Program-made: the position numbers and the translations under genes
In this document: positions 16,919-24,566 of the stretch, piece after piece
Layout of the letters: each line of letters begins with the position of its first letter
How positions within the stretch are numbered: position 1 is the first letter of the stretch
The notes under the pieces: model-generated
The model's input: only the letters and a program-made list of their open reading frames with translations
The model's database searches: none
Told to the model about the DNA's origin: nothing
Origin: an uncultured Bacteroidales bacterium
Lineage (GTDB): Bacteria; Bacteroidota; Bacteroidia; Bacteroidales; UBA932
NCBI GenBank assembly: GCA_902491795.1
Contig: CABUIX010000004.1
Coordinates: 1-58,792, forward strand
Length of the DNA stretch: 58,792 nucleotides
Direction: 5' to 3'

Positions 16919-18585
16919 GTGACATTACGGAGACAACTGCCGTTCTGGACGTGGTGCCGTATGACAAGGACATGTATTTTGCCTGCTTCAATCTTGACCA
17001 GAATTATCTTGACCAGAACAACCTCACTACCGACGAGGCCATTCTTGCCGATGACAAGATGCTGTTCGACTCATACCTTTCTTACGGATACAGCATAGAG
17101 GAACTTGTATACAAGGGAGATGAACTCACGAACACTCTCATCAGCGGTCTTTCCCCTGACACGGAGCAGGTAGTCTATGCATACGGAATAGACATAAATA
17201 CCCTTGAACCGCTGACGGAGATCGTATATGCGAGGTTCAAGACGCTTCCGGTGGAGAAGGACGACGTGAGCTTCACCTTCGGCGAACCTGTGATTGAGGG
17301 ACCTGTCGTCTCCGTTTCCATAACTCCCGAGGGATATGACGGCTACTGGATGATGTATGCTCTGGAGACATCGACGATTGATCCTGAGGTGTCTTTGTTT
17401 GACCACTGTTCCGGCATATGGAACGGTGAGATGGAACTGTGGAAGGACATTCTTCAGTTCTCCAACGAGGAGATCCTTCAGATGCTGTGTTATCAGGGCC
17501 AGAATGACATCACATTGACCGACCTGACTCCCAATACTGCCTATACGATTGCCGTCTTCGCCGTGAGTGATGAGTGCATGCTCAATTCAGAGCCTTCGGT
17601 CCTTGAGGTGACTACCGGTTCGGTCGCTGCTTCGGACAATGTGATTGACATAAGCGTGACTGACATCACCGGTTCGACTGCCTATGTGAATTTCACTGCA
17701 AGCAACAGTGACCCCTGGGCCTTTGATGTATATGCGGCTGCCGGTTTCGACGGCATGAGCGACGAGGAGATTCTTGACCTTTGTGCCGGTAACAATCCTA
17801 CCCGCACCTCTGGCTCGGGCAGTCTCAAATATACCGGACTGTCGCCGGAGACTGAGTATATGGTAGTGGCATTCGGCTATGACCAGGGTTGCGTGACCAC
17901 CGGACTGTTCAAGCAGACATTCACCACCGGAGAGGCAGTGACGGGTTCTGTCGAGTTCGAGCTGAAATATGACGCATATTATGATGCCGTTGAGGCGGCC
18001 GATGCTCTCAGGGCGGCAGGATATGAAGACGAGGCCGCAAGCCTTGACGCCTCGGTAGCCAAAGGCATCGAGGTCCTGCTGCCTGCAGTTCCTGTCACGA
18101 CTCCTGAAGTGGGGACCTATTACTATGTGCTCTTCCCCGACCAGCCGGATTATCATCTGGATGATCCCAGCGGTTATCTGAGCACTCTGACCGGCGGCGG
18201 CAACACTGCTGAATGGGCTTGCTATACGCTCAATTACGATCAGTCCATCTTCGCTGTGGGAGTTGCGTTCAACGACCTCGGAGAGGCTGGCCCGGTATGG
18301 GTGGGCGATCCCTTTACCCTTACCAAGGACGGCGTTTCGGATCCTCAGGGGCTGATAGATTTCCTCTTCCCTTCAGAAGAAACGACGGCTGCTCCTCAGT
18401 CGACATTTGAGGTCTTGGGAGTTCCTTCCGGCAACGTGAAGAGATTCTCTCCCGCCGAAGTTCCTTCCGCTCCGGCATACAATGGAGAGAAGCTTGAATT
18501 CGTGCGTCCTTACAATGTCCCCGAGGCAGGGGAGAACTCCTTCGTGAAAACGCAGCTGCCTGGCCGCAGAATTCTCAAGAAATAG
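16915..18585 (+). CDS. FN3-like surface protein, C-terminal part of a frameshifted lipoprotein gene
   Basis: This 556-codon frame begins formally at GTG 16915, overlapping the stop of the preceding fragment (GTGA). It has no signal peptide of its own and continues the preceding BACON lipoprotein. It contains about three repeated fibronectin-III-like units with the phrases LSPDTEQVVYAYG, LTPNTAYTIAVFAV and LSPETEYMVVAFGY, each preceded by a TDIT/SDITETTA-like strand. The C-terminal ~180 residues are less repetitive. Such proteins in Bacteroidota usually sit on the surface as polysaccharide-binding or adhesive proteins. Function is unknown. If the frameshift is real the gene is either a pseudogene or depends on coupled re-initiation. 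Confidence 0.72.
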   Translation: MSDITETTAVLDVVPYDKDMYFACFNLDQNYLDQNNLTTDEAILADDKMLFDSYLSYGYSIEELVYKGDELTNTLISGLSPDTEQVVYAYGIDINTLEPLTEIVYARFKTLPVEKDDVSFTFGEPVIEGPVVSVSITPEGYDGYWMMYALETSTIDPEVSLFDHCSGIWNGEMELWKDILQFSNEEILQMLCYQGQNDITLTDLTPNTAYTIAVFAVSDECMLNSEPSVLEVTTGSVAASDNVIDISVTDITGSTAYVNFTASNSDPWAFDVYAAAGFDGMSDEEILDLCAGNNPTRTSGSGSLKYTGLSPETEYMVVAFGYDQGCVTTGLFKQTFTTGEAVTGSVEFELKYDAYYDAVEAADALRAAGYEDEAASLDASVAKGIEVLLPAVPVTTPEVGTYYYVLFPDQPDYHLDDPSGYLSTLTGGGNTAEWACYTLNYDQSIFAVGVAFNDLGEAGPVWVGDPFTLTKDGVSDPQGLIDFLFPSEETTAAPQSTFEVLGVPSGNVKRFSPAEVPSAPAYNGEKLEFVRPYNVPEAGENSFVKTQLPGRRILKK

Positions 18586-18667
18586 AGGAGTCTTTGACCT
18601 GAAACCGTTGCAGGCTGGCCGCTGGGTCAGCCTGTTTTTGTGCAGTGCAGCCATGGACTGCGTTTCC

Positions 18668-18812
18668 TGCAAAACACCTGTCGCACTGACCAGCCTTCCA
18701 CGCCCCTGCAGGGCAGGTGACTGCGACAGGTCTCCCGGAAATTGTGAGACCTGTCGCGCTCACCCCTCTCCCGGGCCACTCCAGAGTACATCGCTGCGAC
18801 AGGTGTTTTGCA
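18668..18812. repeat. Nested inverted-repeat element
   Basis: Four copies of the core ACCTGTCGC / GCGACAGGT occur in alternating orientation. The outer arms, TGCAAAACACCTGTCGCA (18668-18685) and its exact reverse complement (18795-18812), form an 18-base perfect inverted repeat. The inner arms, GCGACAGGTCTC (18723-18734) and its exact reverse complement (18746-18757), form a second, 12-base one. The spacing of 109 bases between outer arms and 11 between inner arms permits a cruciform or long RNA hairpin. No transposase is nearby. It could be a REP/BIME-like repeat or a non-coding RNA. Confidence 0.8.
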
Positions 18813-18950
18813 TGAACTCGACCGCCGGAGGAAATGTGCCTGTGAGAAATTTTTTTTGATGAGGCGATAAGCTTCCGGCGTGCCCATATTTGCTCTGGAA
18901 TACGGAGCGAACGAAAAAGGGTTTACGTTTCGCGGATTCCTGCAATTCGT

Positions 18951-19032
18951 CGGGAACACCGATGTGTCATTTAATGCTGCAGAAGGCCTGCTGGTGTTCC
19001 CGATGGAAGCTTTTTGGGTCCATCAGGAACAC
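18951..19032. repeat. Pair of mutually exclusive inverted repeats
   Basis: CGGGAACACC (18951-18960) is the exact reverse complement of GGTGTTCCCG (18993-19002). The same central segment, extended as GTGTTCCCGATGGA (18994-19007), also pairs with TCCATCAGGAACAC (19019-19032) with one mismatch. Only one of the two hairpins can form at a time. No open frame of conviction crosses the region, and the 18,586-19,099 gap as a whole appears non-coding. Confidence 0.6.
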
Positions 19033-19099
19033 TTGCCTGCTCTGCGTGGCCGTAGAATGCCAGTGAGTGTTTCCGGTGAATTGCAGGAAGAGAAATAAA

Positions 19100-19127
19100 A
19101 AAACTCCTCTCAACCGAGAGGAGTTTT
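19100..19127 (-). terminator. Rho-independent terminator of the peptide/lipoprotein operon
   Basis: A perfect 12-base stem (19100-19111 with 19116-19127) encloses the loop AACC. Read on the minus strand it is followed by a run of T residues. It lies 17 bases after the stop of the 683-residue lipoprotein gene. Confidence 0.88.
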
Positions 19128-19144
19128 AGAGTTAGCGCAACGAA

Positions 19145-21196
19145 CTATTGTGCTGCGACATATTGTACTTTTGAGATCTGGATTATTCCGTTACTTTTTG
19201 TCTGCTGGCAATCGCAGGTCAATTTGTAATATAAACCCTCTGCCTGGATATCTTCTGGTATTGCGAATTCCCAAATTCCTGCAGTGTAGTCAGTCCTCTC
19301 TATAGTCTCACCGACTTGGACAGTGTTTTCTGCGTCAGAATATATTGTAAGTGTCACCGAATTGATGTATTGGGAATCATTGGCCTTATCTACTGTAACT
19401 TCAATTGACGAAAGTTTCGGCATTGCAGTTTCGTTGCATATTGTTGCAATAGAAAGATTTTTGTTAGATCCGCATTTAATAAATGTCCAATCACTATTCC
19501 AACGGTTGTTGTTGAAATTGGCAATGGTAAAAGTATACGCGCCTGACATTGCAGTCCAAGTGTCAGAGTAACTTCCCACCCCATTATTTGCACTATTCTC
19601 ATCAGGGAATTTCAGAACTACTGTTCCTTCAGTTACGGGAATGAATTTCTGTTGAATTACGGTCAATGTTACATCCTCAACCCCAGCTGTATTGGCAGAA
19701 AGAGTAATTGAAGCTGTTTTTTCTGTTTCGTCCGTGTTAGGCACTAAGCTCACGAGGACTTTTGAGTTCTCTGTGTCCACGGAAACCCCACTTACGATAT
19801 TGTCAGCATCGTCAGCTACGGTGGCGGTGACAGTTCCGGTAAGGTTTTGTGCTACATAATTGAACGATACGCTTGCAGTTTCGGCACTGACTGTCTGTGA
19901 ATTGTTGGTCACTTCGAATAAGGGAGTCGAAAGTTTTCCGTTCAGTGAGTAGATGTAGTTTCCGGAATCAAATTCATAAGTCCCGTTATAGTTCTTGAGA
20001 TTGCCGAAAACAATAACTTCGTCACCTGTTTTTATCTGGTCTTCAGATGTGAATTTCTCGTCATTGAGGTAATATCCACGATATACATTAAGAGAATTGA
20101 TGCCATTGACATCGTCAGAAATATCATAGGTGGCATTACCATATTGGGTGCTCACTTCTTGGATATTGGTGATGTAGCCTTTGACGTATACATTCTTGAC
20201 AGTTCCTTCGTCAGCTATTGCCTTCAGTGCCGCAGCGACATTGTAGGGATCAGATATGGTTCCTTGGCCTGATGGTTCAACAGCACTTCCTTCTGTCGCA
20301 TCTGACATGTCCACTGGCATGATGTTGAGGAAGTTCTCCTTGAGGGAGATGGCCTTTGTTGCTTTGAATGTCTTGGTGTAGATCTTGGTGTCTGACTCAA
20401 CCTTTACAGTAACGGTCTCTCCTTCGGCAACGTCAACATTCCATGAAGTGAACCATACATCCTGGGTGGTACCGGCTGCCAGAGGCTCGGCATAAGATAC
20501 AGTAATTTCATTGGTCTGGCCGTAGTAAATCTCTCCTGCAGTGCTTTCTGCAAGGTTGAAATATCTGCGTCCTGCGGCATCCTGGCCATCAGGGAAGGTG
20601 ATTGTCACTGACTTGATGTTGTCATTGAGGCCTGAGACTTCCATGCGGGTCAGAGCTGCGATGCGGATGTAATATGCATTCCATTCATTGTTCTCGACAG
20701 GAAGGGTCTGAGGACGGGTGATCATCACGTATGCTTCAGGATCGTAAGAACTTGCGGTAGCGCTCTGGTTTGCCTTGAGTTCGATTTTGTAGGAAGATGC
20801 TTTTGTGTCACTTCCAAGTCCCTTTGCCGCAGATGCAGGATATACGCCGGCGATGGTGTTTGCAGCCTCGTTGTTCACTGTCACTGTAAATGTTGCCGTG
20901 GTGTAGTCTGCGCTGGGAGTGAATGAAGAGGAATTGGCCTCCTTTCCTGAGGTTTCAGGGGCGGCAGCGTCGAATGAAACGACTTTCATCTGCTCATCCT
21001 GGTCCCAGTATACCTGGGTGCCGTCGATGTGGGTCTTGGATGCGTTTGCGACGTCTTCAACCGTTGCGTGTACGGTAATGACAGTGCCTTCATCTGAGAC
21101 GGGAGCATAGGTTTCCTTCTGGCAGGAGGTAAGCGACATCGCTGCTACTGCCGCGATGAAGCAAATAGGTTTGTAGAGTTTTTTCATGATTCGCAT
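19145..21196 (-). CDS. Fimbrillin-like/BACON lipoprotein
   Basis: The 683-residue protein has a lipoprotein signal with the lipobox SLTSC followed by QKE, so it is probably surface-exposed. Residues ~30-295 resemble fimbrillin-family subunits (THIDGTQVYWDQDEQMKVV and a final LKENFLNIMPVDM). Residues ~310-410 look like an OB-fold-type domain (GTISDPYNVAAAL, VKGYI, GDEVIVFGNL). A BACON-like domain follows at ~425-505, then a C-terminal jelly-roll-like domain. The first ~290 residues are closely related to the 815-residue lipoprotein next door, indicating a tandem duplication of the peptide-plus-lipoprotein unit. The start at 21196 is three bases after the stop of the small peptide gene; ATG 21187 is an alternative. 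Function unknown. Confidence 0.85.
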   Translation of the reverse strand: MRIMKKLYKPICFIAAVAAMSLTSCQKETYAPVSDEGTVITVHATVEDVANASKTHIDGTQVYWDQDEQMKVVSFDAAAPETSGKEANSSSFTPSADYTTATFTVTVNNEAANTIAGVYPASAAKGLGSDTKASSYKIELKANQSATASSYDPEAYVMITRPQTLPVENNEWNAYYIRIAALTRMEVSGLNDNIKSVTITFPDGQDAAGRRYFNLAESTAGEIYYGQTNEITVSYAEPLAAGTTQDVWFTSWNVDVAEGETVTVKVESDTKIYTKTFKATKAISLKENFLNIMPVDMSDATEGSAVEPSGQGTISDPYNVAAALKAIADEGTVKNVYVKGYITNIQEVSTQYGNATYDISDDVNGINSLNVYRGYYLNDEKFTSEDQIKTGDEVIVFGNLKNYNGTYEFDSGNYIYSLNGKLSTPLFEVTNNSQTVSAETASVSFNYVAQNLTGTVTATVADDADNIVSGVSVDTENSKVLVSLVPNTDETEKTASITLSANTAGVEDVTLTVIQQKFIPVTEGTVVLKFPDENSANNGVGSYSDTWTAMSGAYTFTIANFNNNRWNSDWTFIKCGSNKNLSIATICNETAMPKLSSIEVTVDKANDSQYINSVTLTIYSDAENTVQVGETIERTDYTAGIWEFAIPEDIQAEGLYYKLTCDCQQTKSNGIIQISKVQYVAAQ

Positions 21197-21199
21197 CGA

Positions 21200-21355
21200 T
21201 TAAAACCAGCCTCCGAGATTGTTTGTGTGCTCCTCATCATAGCTGCCGGGGCCGCCTGACTGGCATATCATCCCTTCGGGAATGATTACATGGGTTTCGC
21301 AGAGGGGTGCCTTGTAGGTCTCCTTTGTGTTGTTTGAATTGTGGTTCTTGTTCAT
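21200..21355 (-). CDS. Small GGWF-ending peptide, copy 1 (51 residues)
   Basis: This short frame starts at ATG 21355 and ends with TAA three bases before the next lipoprotein gene. It is real because a paralogue occurs at 23835-23993 in the same position relative to a paralogous lipoprotein. The two share APLCETH, PEGM, a Cys, a Gly-rich segment, YDEEH and the exact ending NNLGGWF. The N-terminal ~13 residues are polar and variable (Asn-rich). There is no signal peptide or membrane helix. Architecture (variable start, conserved middle, Gly-rich part, invariant hydrophobic end) fits a modified-peptide precursor or a small partner of the lipoprotein. No function is known to me. Confidence 0.78.
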   Translation of the reverse strand: MNKNHNSNNTKETYKAPLCETHVIIPEGMICQSGGPGSYDEEHTNNLGGWF

Positions 21356-21374
21356 TTTGAATAATATTTAAGGA

Positions 21375-23822
21375 TTAGAAATTTCTGAAGCTGCTCCAGC
21401 TGGTGTTTGACTCGGCCTTGGATTCGACGGAGTCGGGAAGGTTCACGAAGAGATCAAGGCCAGTGAGCCTTTCGATCTCGTCGACGCTGACCGCGTAGTT
21501 CTCGTAGCTGTCGGAATACTGCCTGTGCTCGAACCAGAAGCCTACGGCCATGGCGTCAGTGACGCTCTCTCCGCTGCGCTTTACCTTGAGCACTGCCTTC
21601 CAGTAGTAGTTGGGCACCGGGGCCTTCTTGCTGTCGTGCTTGGGCTGTATCCATTCGACTTGCTCGCTGCCTCCGACGGTCTCGAAGGTTGGTCCGGTCA
21701 CGACATATACGGTGTCCTGACCGCTGGCGACGTTCTGGATGGCATTTTCGAGGTTGTTCCAGATGCCTCCGTTGAATTTGTCCTGTATCTGCGGAGTGCT
21801 GTTGGTGGCGTAGAAGGTCTGTCGCTGCATGGTGCTGTTGCCGTTGCGGTCGCCGTTCGGAATCTGGTGTCCGCGCGAATAGATTGTTCCGCTGACGCTG
21901 ACCCCGTAGCTGCCGTCCCACACGTTGATCTGCTCGTTCTCTGGAATCTGTGGGTTCGCCGCCCAGTTGTCGTCGCGTCCGCTGCCCATGGTCGCCGCAT
22001 AGAGGGGATATGCCACCCACATCGAGGTGTACCATCCCTTGTCGTACCAGTAGGTATAGTTGCGGTCATTTCCGGCAGACAGAGTGTTGATGTAGTCTTC
22101 AGTACCGAGATATGCGGGAAGTTCCAGCCAGCCGGGCTGGTTCTCTGTCGAGCCGTCTTCGCCGCTGCCGAAAGCTTTCTGGATTATTCTCGCCTGCGCG
22201 GAAATACCGTTGGCGAAAATTGTGATGGTGGCAGTTTTCTCCTTCTCCTCAGTGTTGGGAATCAGGGACACGTTTATTGTCGAGTTCCTGCCGTCAACGG
22301 ACACGTCGCTTATTATACGGCTTTCGTCGGCAGTCACGGATGCGGTGACATCTTCCGTCAGGTTCTTTGCGGTGTAGTTGAATGTTGCGCTTGTCGCTGA
22401 TGCGCTGACGGTCTTTTCGGCTTCATTCAGAGTAAGTGTCGGCTCAGTGGATTCCTCCAGAGGCAGCAGGTAGATTTCCTGCTGGTCGGAGGAGTAGCAT
22501 GCGAAGCGTTCGGCGCCGCTGTTCGCGTTGAACTGCAGGTATCTGGTGGCAGTGCTGCTTGCATAGATTCTTGTGGTCCCGTCTGGCTGTGCCGCCATGT
22601 GGACGGTAACGGGAGCTGCGGATGTGTGAGCCTCATTGCCACCGTTGTCGGCCTGGAAATAGTATCCTTGAGCTTCATTAAGCAAAGTATACCCGTCATC
22701 TGTCCTCGAAAGAGTCCAAATGTGATTCTCAATTCCGTTGATTCCCTCAAAGTCGTTGATTGAAAGAGATTCGAAGTCAATAGATGCGGAAATGTCCGTA
22801 GTTCCGATAGTGAAGTATTTGTTGTTGTCCGAAATGTCCGACATGTAGACCCAGGTTCCGGTGTTGTTTTCCTTCCTGGAGACAATCAGATATTTTCCGA
22901 TATGGCCGTCGGAAGGTGCAATTTCTTCCTCTGTGGCTCCTTCCATGTTGACAGGCATGATGTTGAGGAAATTCTCCTTGAGGGAGACTGTTTTCTTCGC
23001 GGTGAATGTCTTGGTGTAGATGCTGGTGCCGGACTCAACCTTTACGGTTACGGTTTCGCCTTCGGCAATGTCGACATTCCACGAGGTGAACCAAATGTTC
23101 TGGACCTCACCGGCTGCCAGCGGCTCGGCATAGGATATTGTTATTCCGTTCTGACCGCTTTGAATTTCTCCGGCTGCTCCTTCCGAAAGGTCAAAATATC
23201 TGTGTCCTGCCGCTGCCTGACCTTCAGGGAAGGTGATTGTCACTGACTTGATGTCGTCATTGAGGCCAGAGACCTCCATGCGGGTCAGGGCGGCGGTGCG
23301 GATGTAAGAGGCGGTCCATTCGTTGTTTTCGACAGGAAGTGTCTGCGGACGAGTGATCATCACATACGCGGCAGGGTCGTATGAACCTGCAGTTGCGGCC
23401 TGGCTGGATGGAAGCAGAATTGTATACCTGGAAGCGTCTCCTCCGCTGCCAAGACCTGCTGCAGCAGACGCGGGATACACGCCGACTATGGTATTTGCTG
23501 CCTCGTTGTCCACAGTCACGGTAAATGTGGCGGTGGTATAGTCCGCACTTGGAGTGAATGATGAGGAACTGCCCTCCTTGCCTGAAGTTTCGGGCGAGGA
23601 AGAATTGAATGATACGACGTTCATCTGCTCATCCTGGTCCCAGTATACCTGAGTGCCGTTGATGTGGGTCTTGGATGCGTTTGCGACATCCTCCACTGTT
23701 GCCTTGACGGTTATGACAGATCCTTTCCCGTAATCAGGTGAGTACTTCTCTTTCTGGCATGAGACAAACGCTGTCACGAGAGCGGCTGCGGCCAGGCAAA
23801 GGGCCTTGTATGAATTTCTCAT
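21375..23822 (-). CDS. Fimbrillin-like lipoprotein with C-terminal DNA/RNA non-specific endonuclease
   Basis: The 815-residue protein carries a lipoprotein signal (lipobox before Cys in AFVSCQKE). Residues ~30-290 match the fimbrillin-like N-terminus of the neighbouring lipoprotein. A beta-rich, possibly carbohydrate-binding region covers ~310-455 and a BACON-like domain ~460-545. The last ~250 residues are a NUC1-type endonuclease: YSRGHQIPNGDR has the RGH motif with catalytic His at about 652, and downstream FYATNSTPQ, then NGGIWNNLE, supply the metal-binding Asn and Glu. In the family the motif is DRGH; here Ser replaces Asp. The enzyme would degrade nucleic acids outside the cell, for nutrition, competition or biofilm turnover. 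It is preceded by a GGWF peptide gene. Confidence 0.88.
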   Translation of the reverse strand: MRNSYKALCLAAAALVTAFVSCQKEKYSPDYGKGSVITVKATVEDVANASKTHINGTQVYWDQDEQMNVVSFNSSSPETSGKEGSSSSFTPSADYTTATFTVTVDNEAANTIVGVYPASAAAGLGSGGDASRYTILLPSSQAATAGSYDPAAYVMITRPQTLPVENNEWTASYIRTAALTRMEVSGLNDDIKSVTITFPEGQAAAGHRYFDLSEGAAGEIQSGQNGITISYAEPLAAGEVQNIWFTSWNVDIAEGETVTVKVESGTSIYTKTFTAKKTVSLKENFLNIMPVNMEGATEEEIAPSDGHIGKYLIVSRKENNTGTWVYMSDISDNNKYFTIGTTDISASIDFESLSINDFEGINGIENHIWTLSRTDDGYTLLNEAQGYYFQADNGGNEAHTSAAPVTVHMAAQPDGTTRIYASSTATRYLQFNANSGAERFACYSSDQQEIYLLPLEESTEPTLTLNEAEKTVSASATSATFNYTAKNLTEDVTASVTADESRIISDVSVDGRNSTINVSLIPNTEEKEKTATITIFANGISAQARIIQKAFGSGEDGSTENQPGWLELPAYLGTEDYINTLSAGNDRNYTYWYDKGWYTSMWVAYPLYAATMGSGRDDNWAANPQIPENEQINVWDGSYGVSVSGTIYSRGHQIPNGDRNGNSTMQRQTFYATNSTPQIQDKFNGGIWNNLENAIQNVASGQDTVYVVTGPTFETVGGSEQVEWIQPKHDSKKAPVPNYYWKAVLKVKRSGESVTDAMAVGFWFEHRQYSDSYENYAVSVDEIERLTGLDLFVNLPDSVESKAESNTSWSSFRNF

Positions 23823-23834
23823 GGCTTCCGCAAA

Positions 23835-23993
23835 TTAAAACCAACCTCCAAGGTTGTTGATGTGTTCTTCGTCATATTCTCCGGCTCCTCCTCTGGACAT
23901 GCAGACCATTCCCTCGGGAACAATTGTATGAGTTTCGCATAAAGGTGCAATGTAGACTTTCCTGATATTGCTAGTGTTGTCTGACTTGTTCAT
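23835..23993 (-). CDS. Small GGWF-ending peptide, copy 2 (52 residues)
   Basis: This frame runs from ATG 23993 to TAA at 23835, 12 bases before the nuclease lipoprotein gene. It aligns end to end with the 51-residue peptide at 21200-21355: both start MNK, have Y-x-APLCETH, a hydrophobic pair then PEGM, Cys, a Ser/Gly-rich part, YDEEH-x-NNLGGWF. Conservation at the protein level together with synteny shows it is coding. It lacks export signals. The Gly-Gly near the end is not a classic leader-cleavage site because only Trp-Phe follows it. The PqqD-like/ABC/peptidase genes that end 570 bases upstream are candidate partners, an inference from position. Confidence 0.78.
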   Translation of the reverse strand: MNKSDNTSNIRKVYIAPLCETHTIVPEGMVCMSRGGAGEYDEEHINNLGGWF

Positions 23994-24566
23994 ATGTGAC
24001 AATATTTGTAAATGACAGTGTTTCCGGTTTTGCTGATTTGTTTAGAGCATGCCGCCGCTGACCGTGGCACTGCGTCTTTTTTCTTGACGGACATGAAAAG
24101 AAGTCCCGGACGGAAGAATTTTCCGTCTGGGATGATGTGCTCGTGAATCTGCGGAAGAAGGTTCTAATGCGATATGTTCTCGCTTCCTGCTGTGAAATAT
24201 CCTCTGTTTCTCACCCCCCCGTTTGGCTAGATGCCGGTCTAGGGTATCCACGCAGGCGTTGATTCTGAATGCTGCCGATTTTGTCGGCTGGAATCCTGCC
24301 TGTTGGTCGGAAGCGGGTTTCAGACAAGGTGCGACAATGGCCCCTGCGTACCTAATCGGCGCAAGGGATTCAGCATATGCCACCTTTATTCCCATTAGAC
24401 AATTCCTTGAGGACAAATTATCTTTTTCTGCTTTTGTCAGAATAGAAAAAGAAATTCTAGTTTTAGCTTGCTTTTTAAAATTTTTTATTCTGTAAAGATA
24501 AGAATAATAAATTGTATTAGCAAAAGCGCAGATGTTTCAAAATTGTTAAAAAAGAGATACGCCTGT
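23994..24566. other. Intergenic region before the peptide operon
   Basis: No gene is convincing in these 573 bases. It contains one terminator-like hairpin (24104-24132, listed separately) and an AT-rich stretch at about 24410-24560 that would be a natural promoter site for the peptide operon. I found no exact TAnnTTTG box on the minus strand. A 124-codon minus frame (24042-24416) has no recognisable features and is taken as chance. Confidence 0.5.
24104..24132 (-). terminator. Terminator- or attenuator-like hairpin upstream of GGWF peptide copy 2
   Basis: TCCCGGACGGAA (24104-24115) pairs with TTCCGTCTGGGA (24121-24132), 12 base pairs with one G-U and a five-base loop. On the minus strand it is followed by the pyrimidine-rich CTTCTTTTC. 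It could end transcripts from the nucleotidyltransferase gene or regulate read-through into the peptides. Confidence 0.5.

Noticed and set aside
16880..16920. Programmed -1 ribosomal frameshift in the BACON/FN3 gene
   Set aside because: No X-XXY-YYZ slippery sequence and no strong downstream hairpin was seen; a base deletion or sequencing error is simpler.
18608..19098. Several 60-110-codon frames in the repeat-rich gap
   Set aside because: They run through inverted repeats on both strands and show no conserved sequence or ribosome site.
21525..22400. 291-codon plus-strand frame opposite the nuclease lipoprotein
   Set aside because: Antisense to the intact NUC1 domain; no family resemblance.
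24042..24416. 124-codon minus-strand frame between the nucleotidyltransferase and GGWF peptide genes
   Set aside because: No motif, contains the terminator-like hairpin, and composition is unlike the neighbours.
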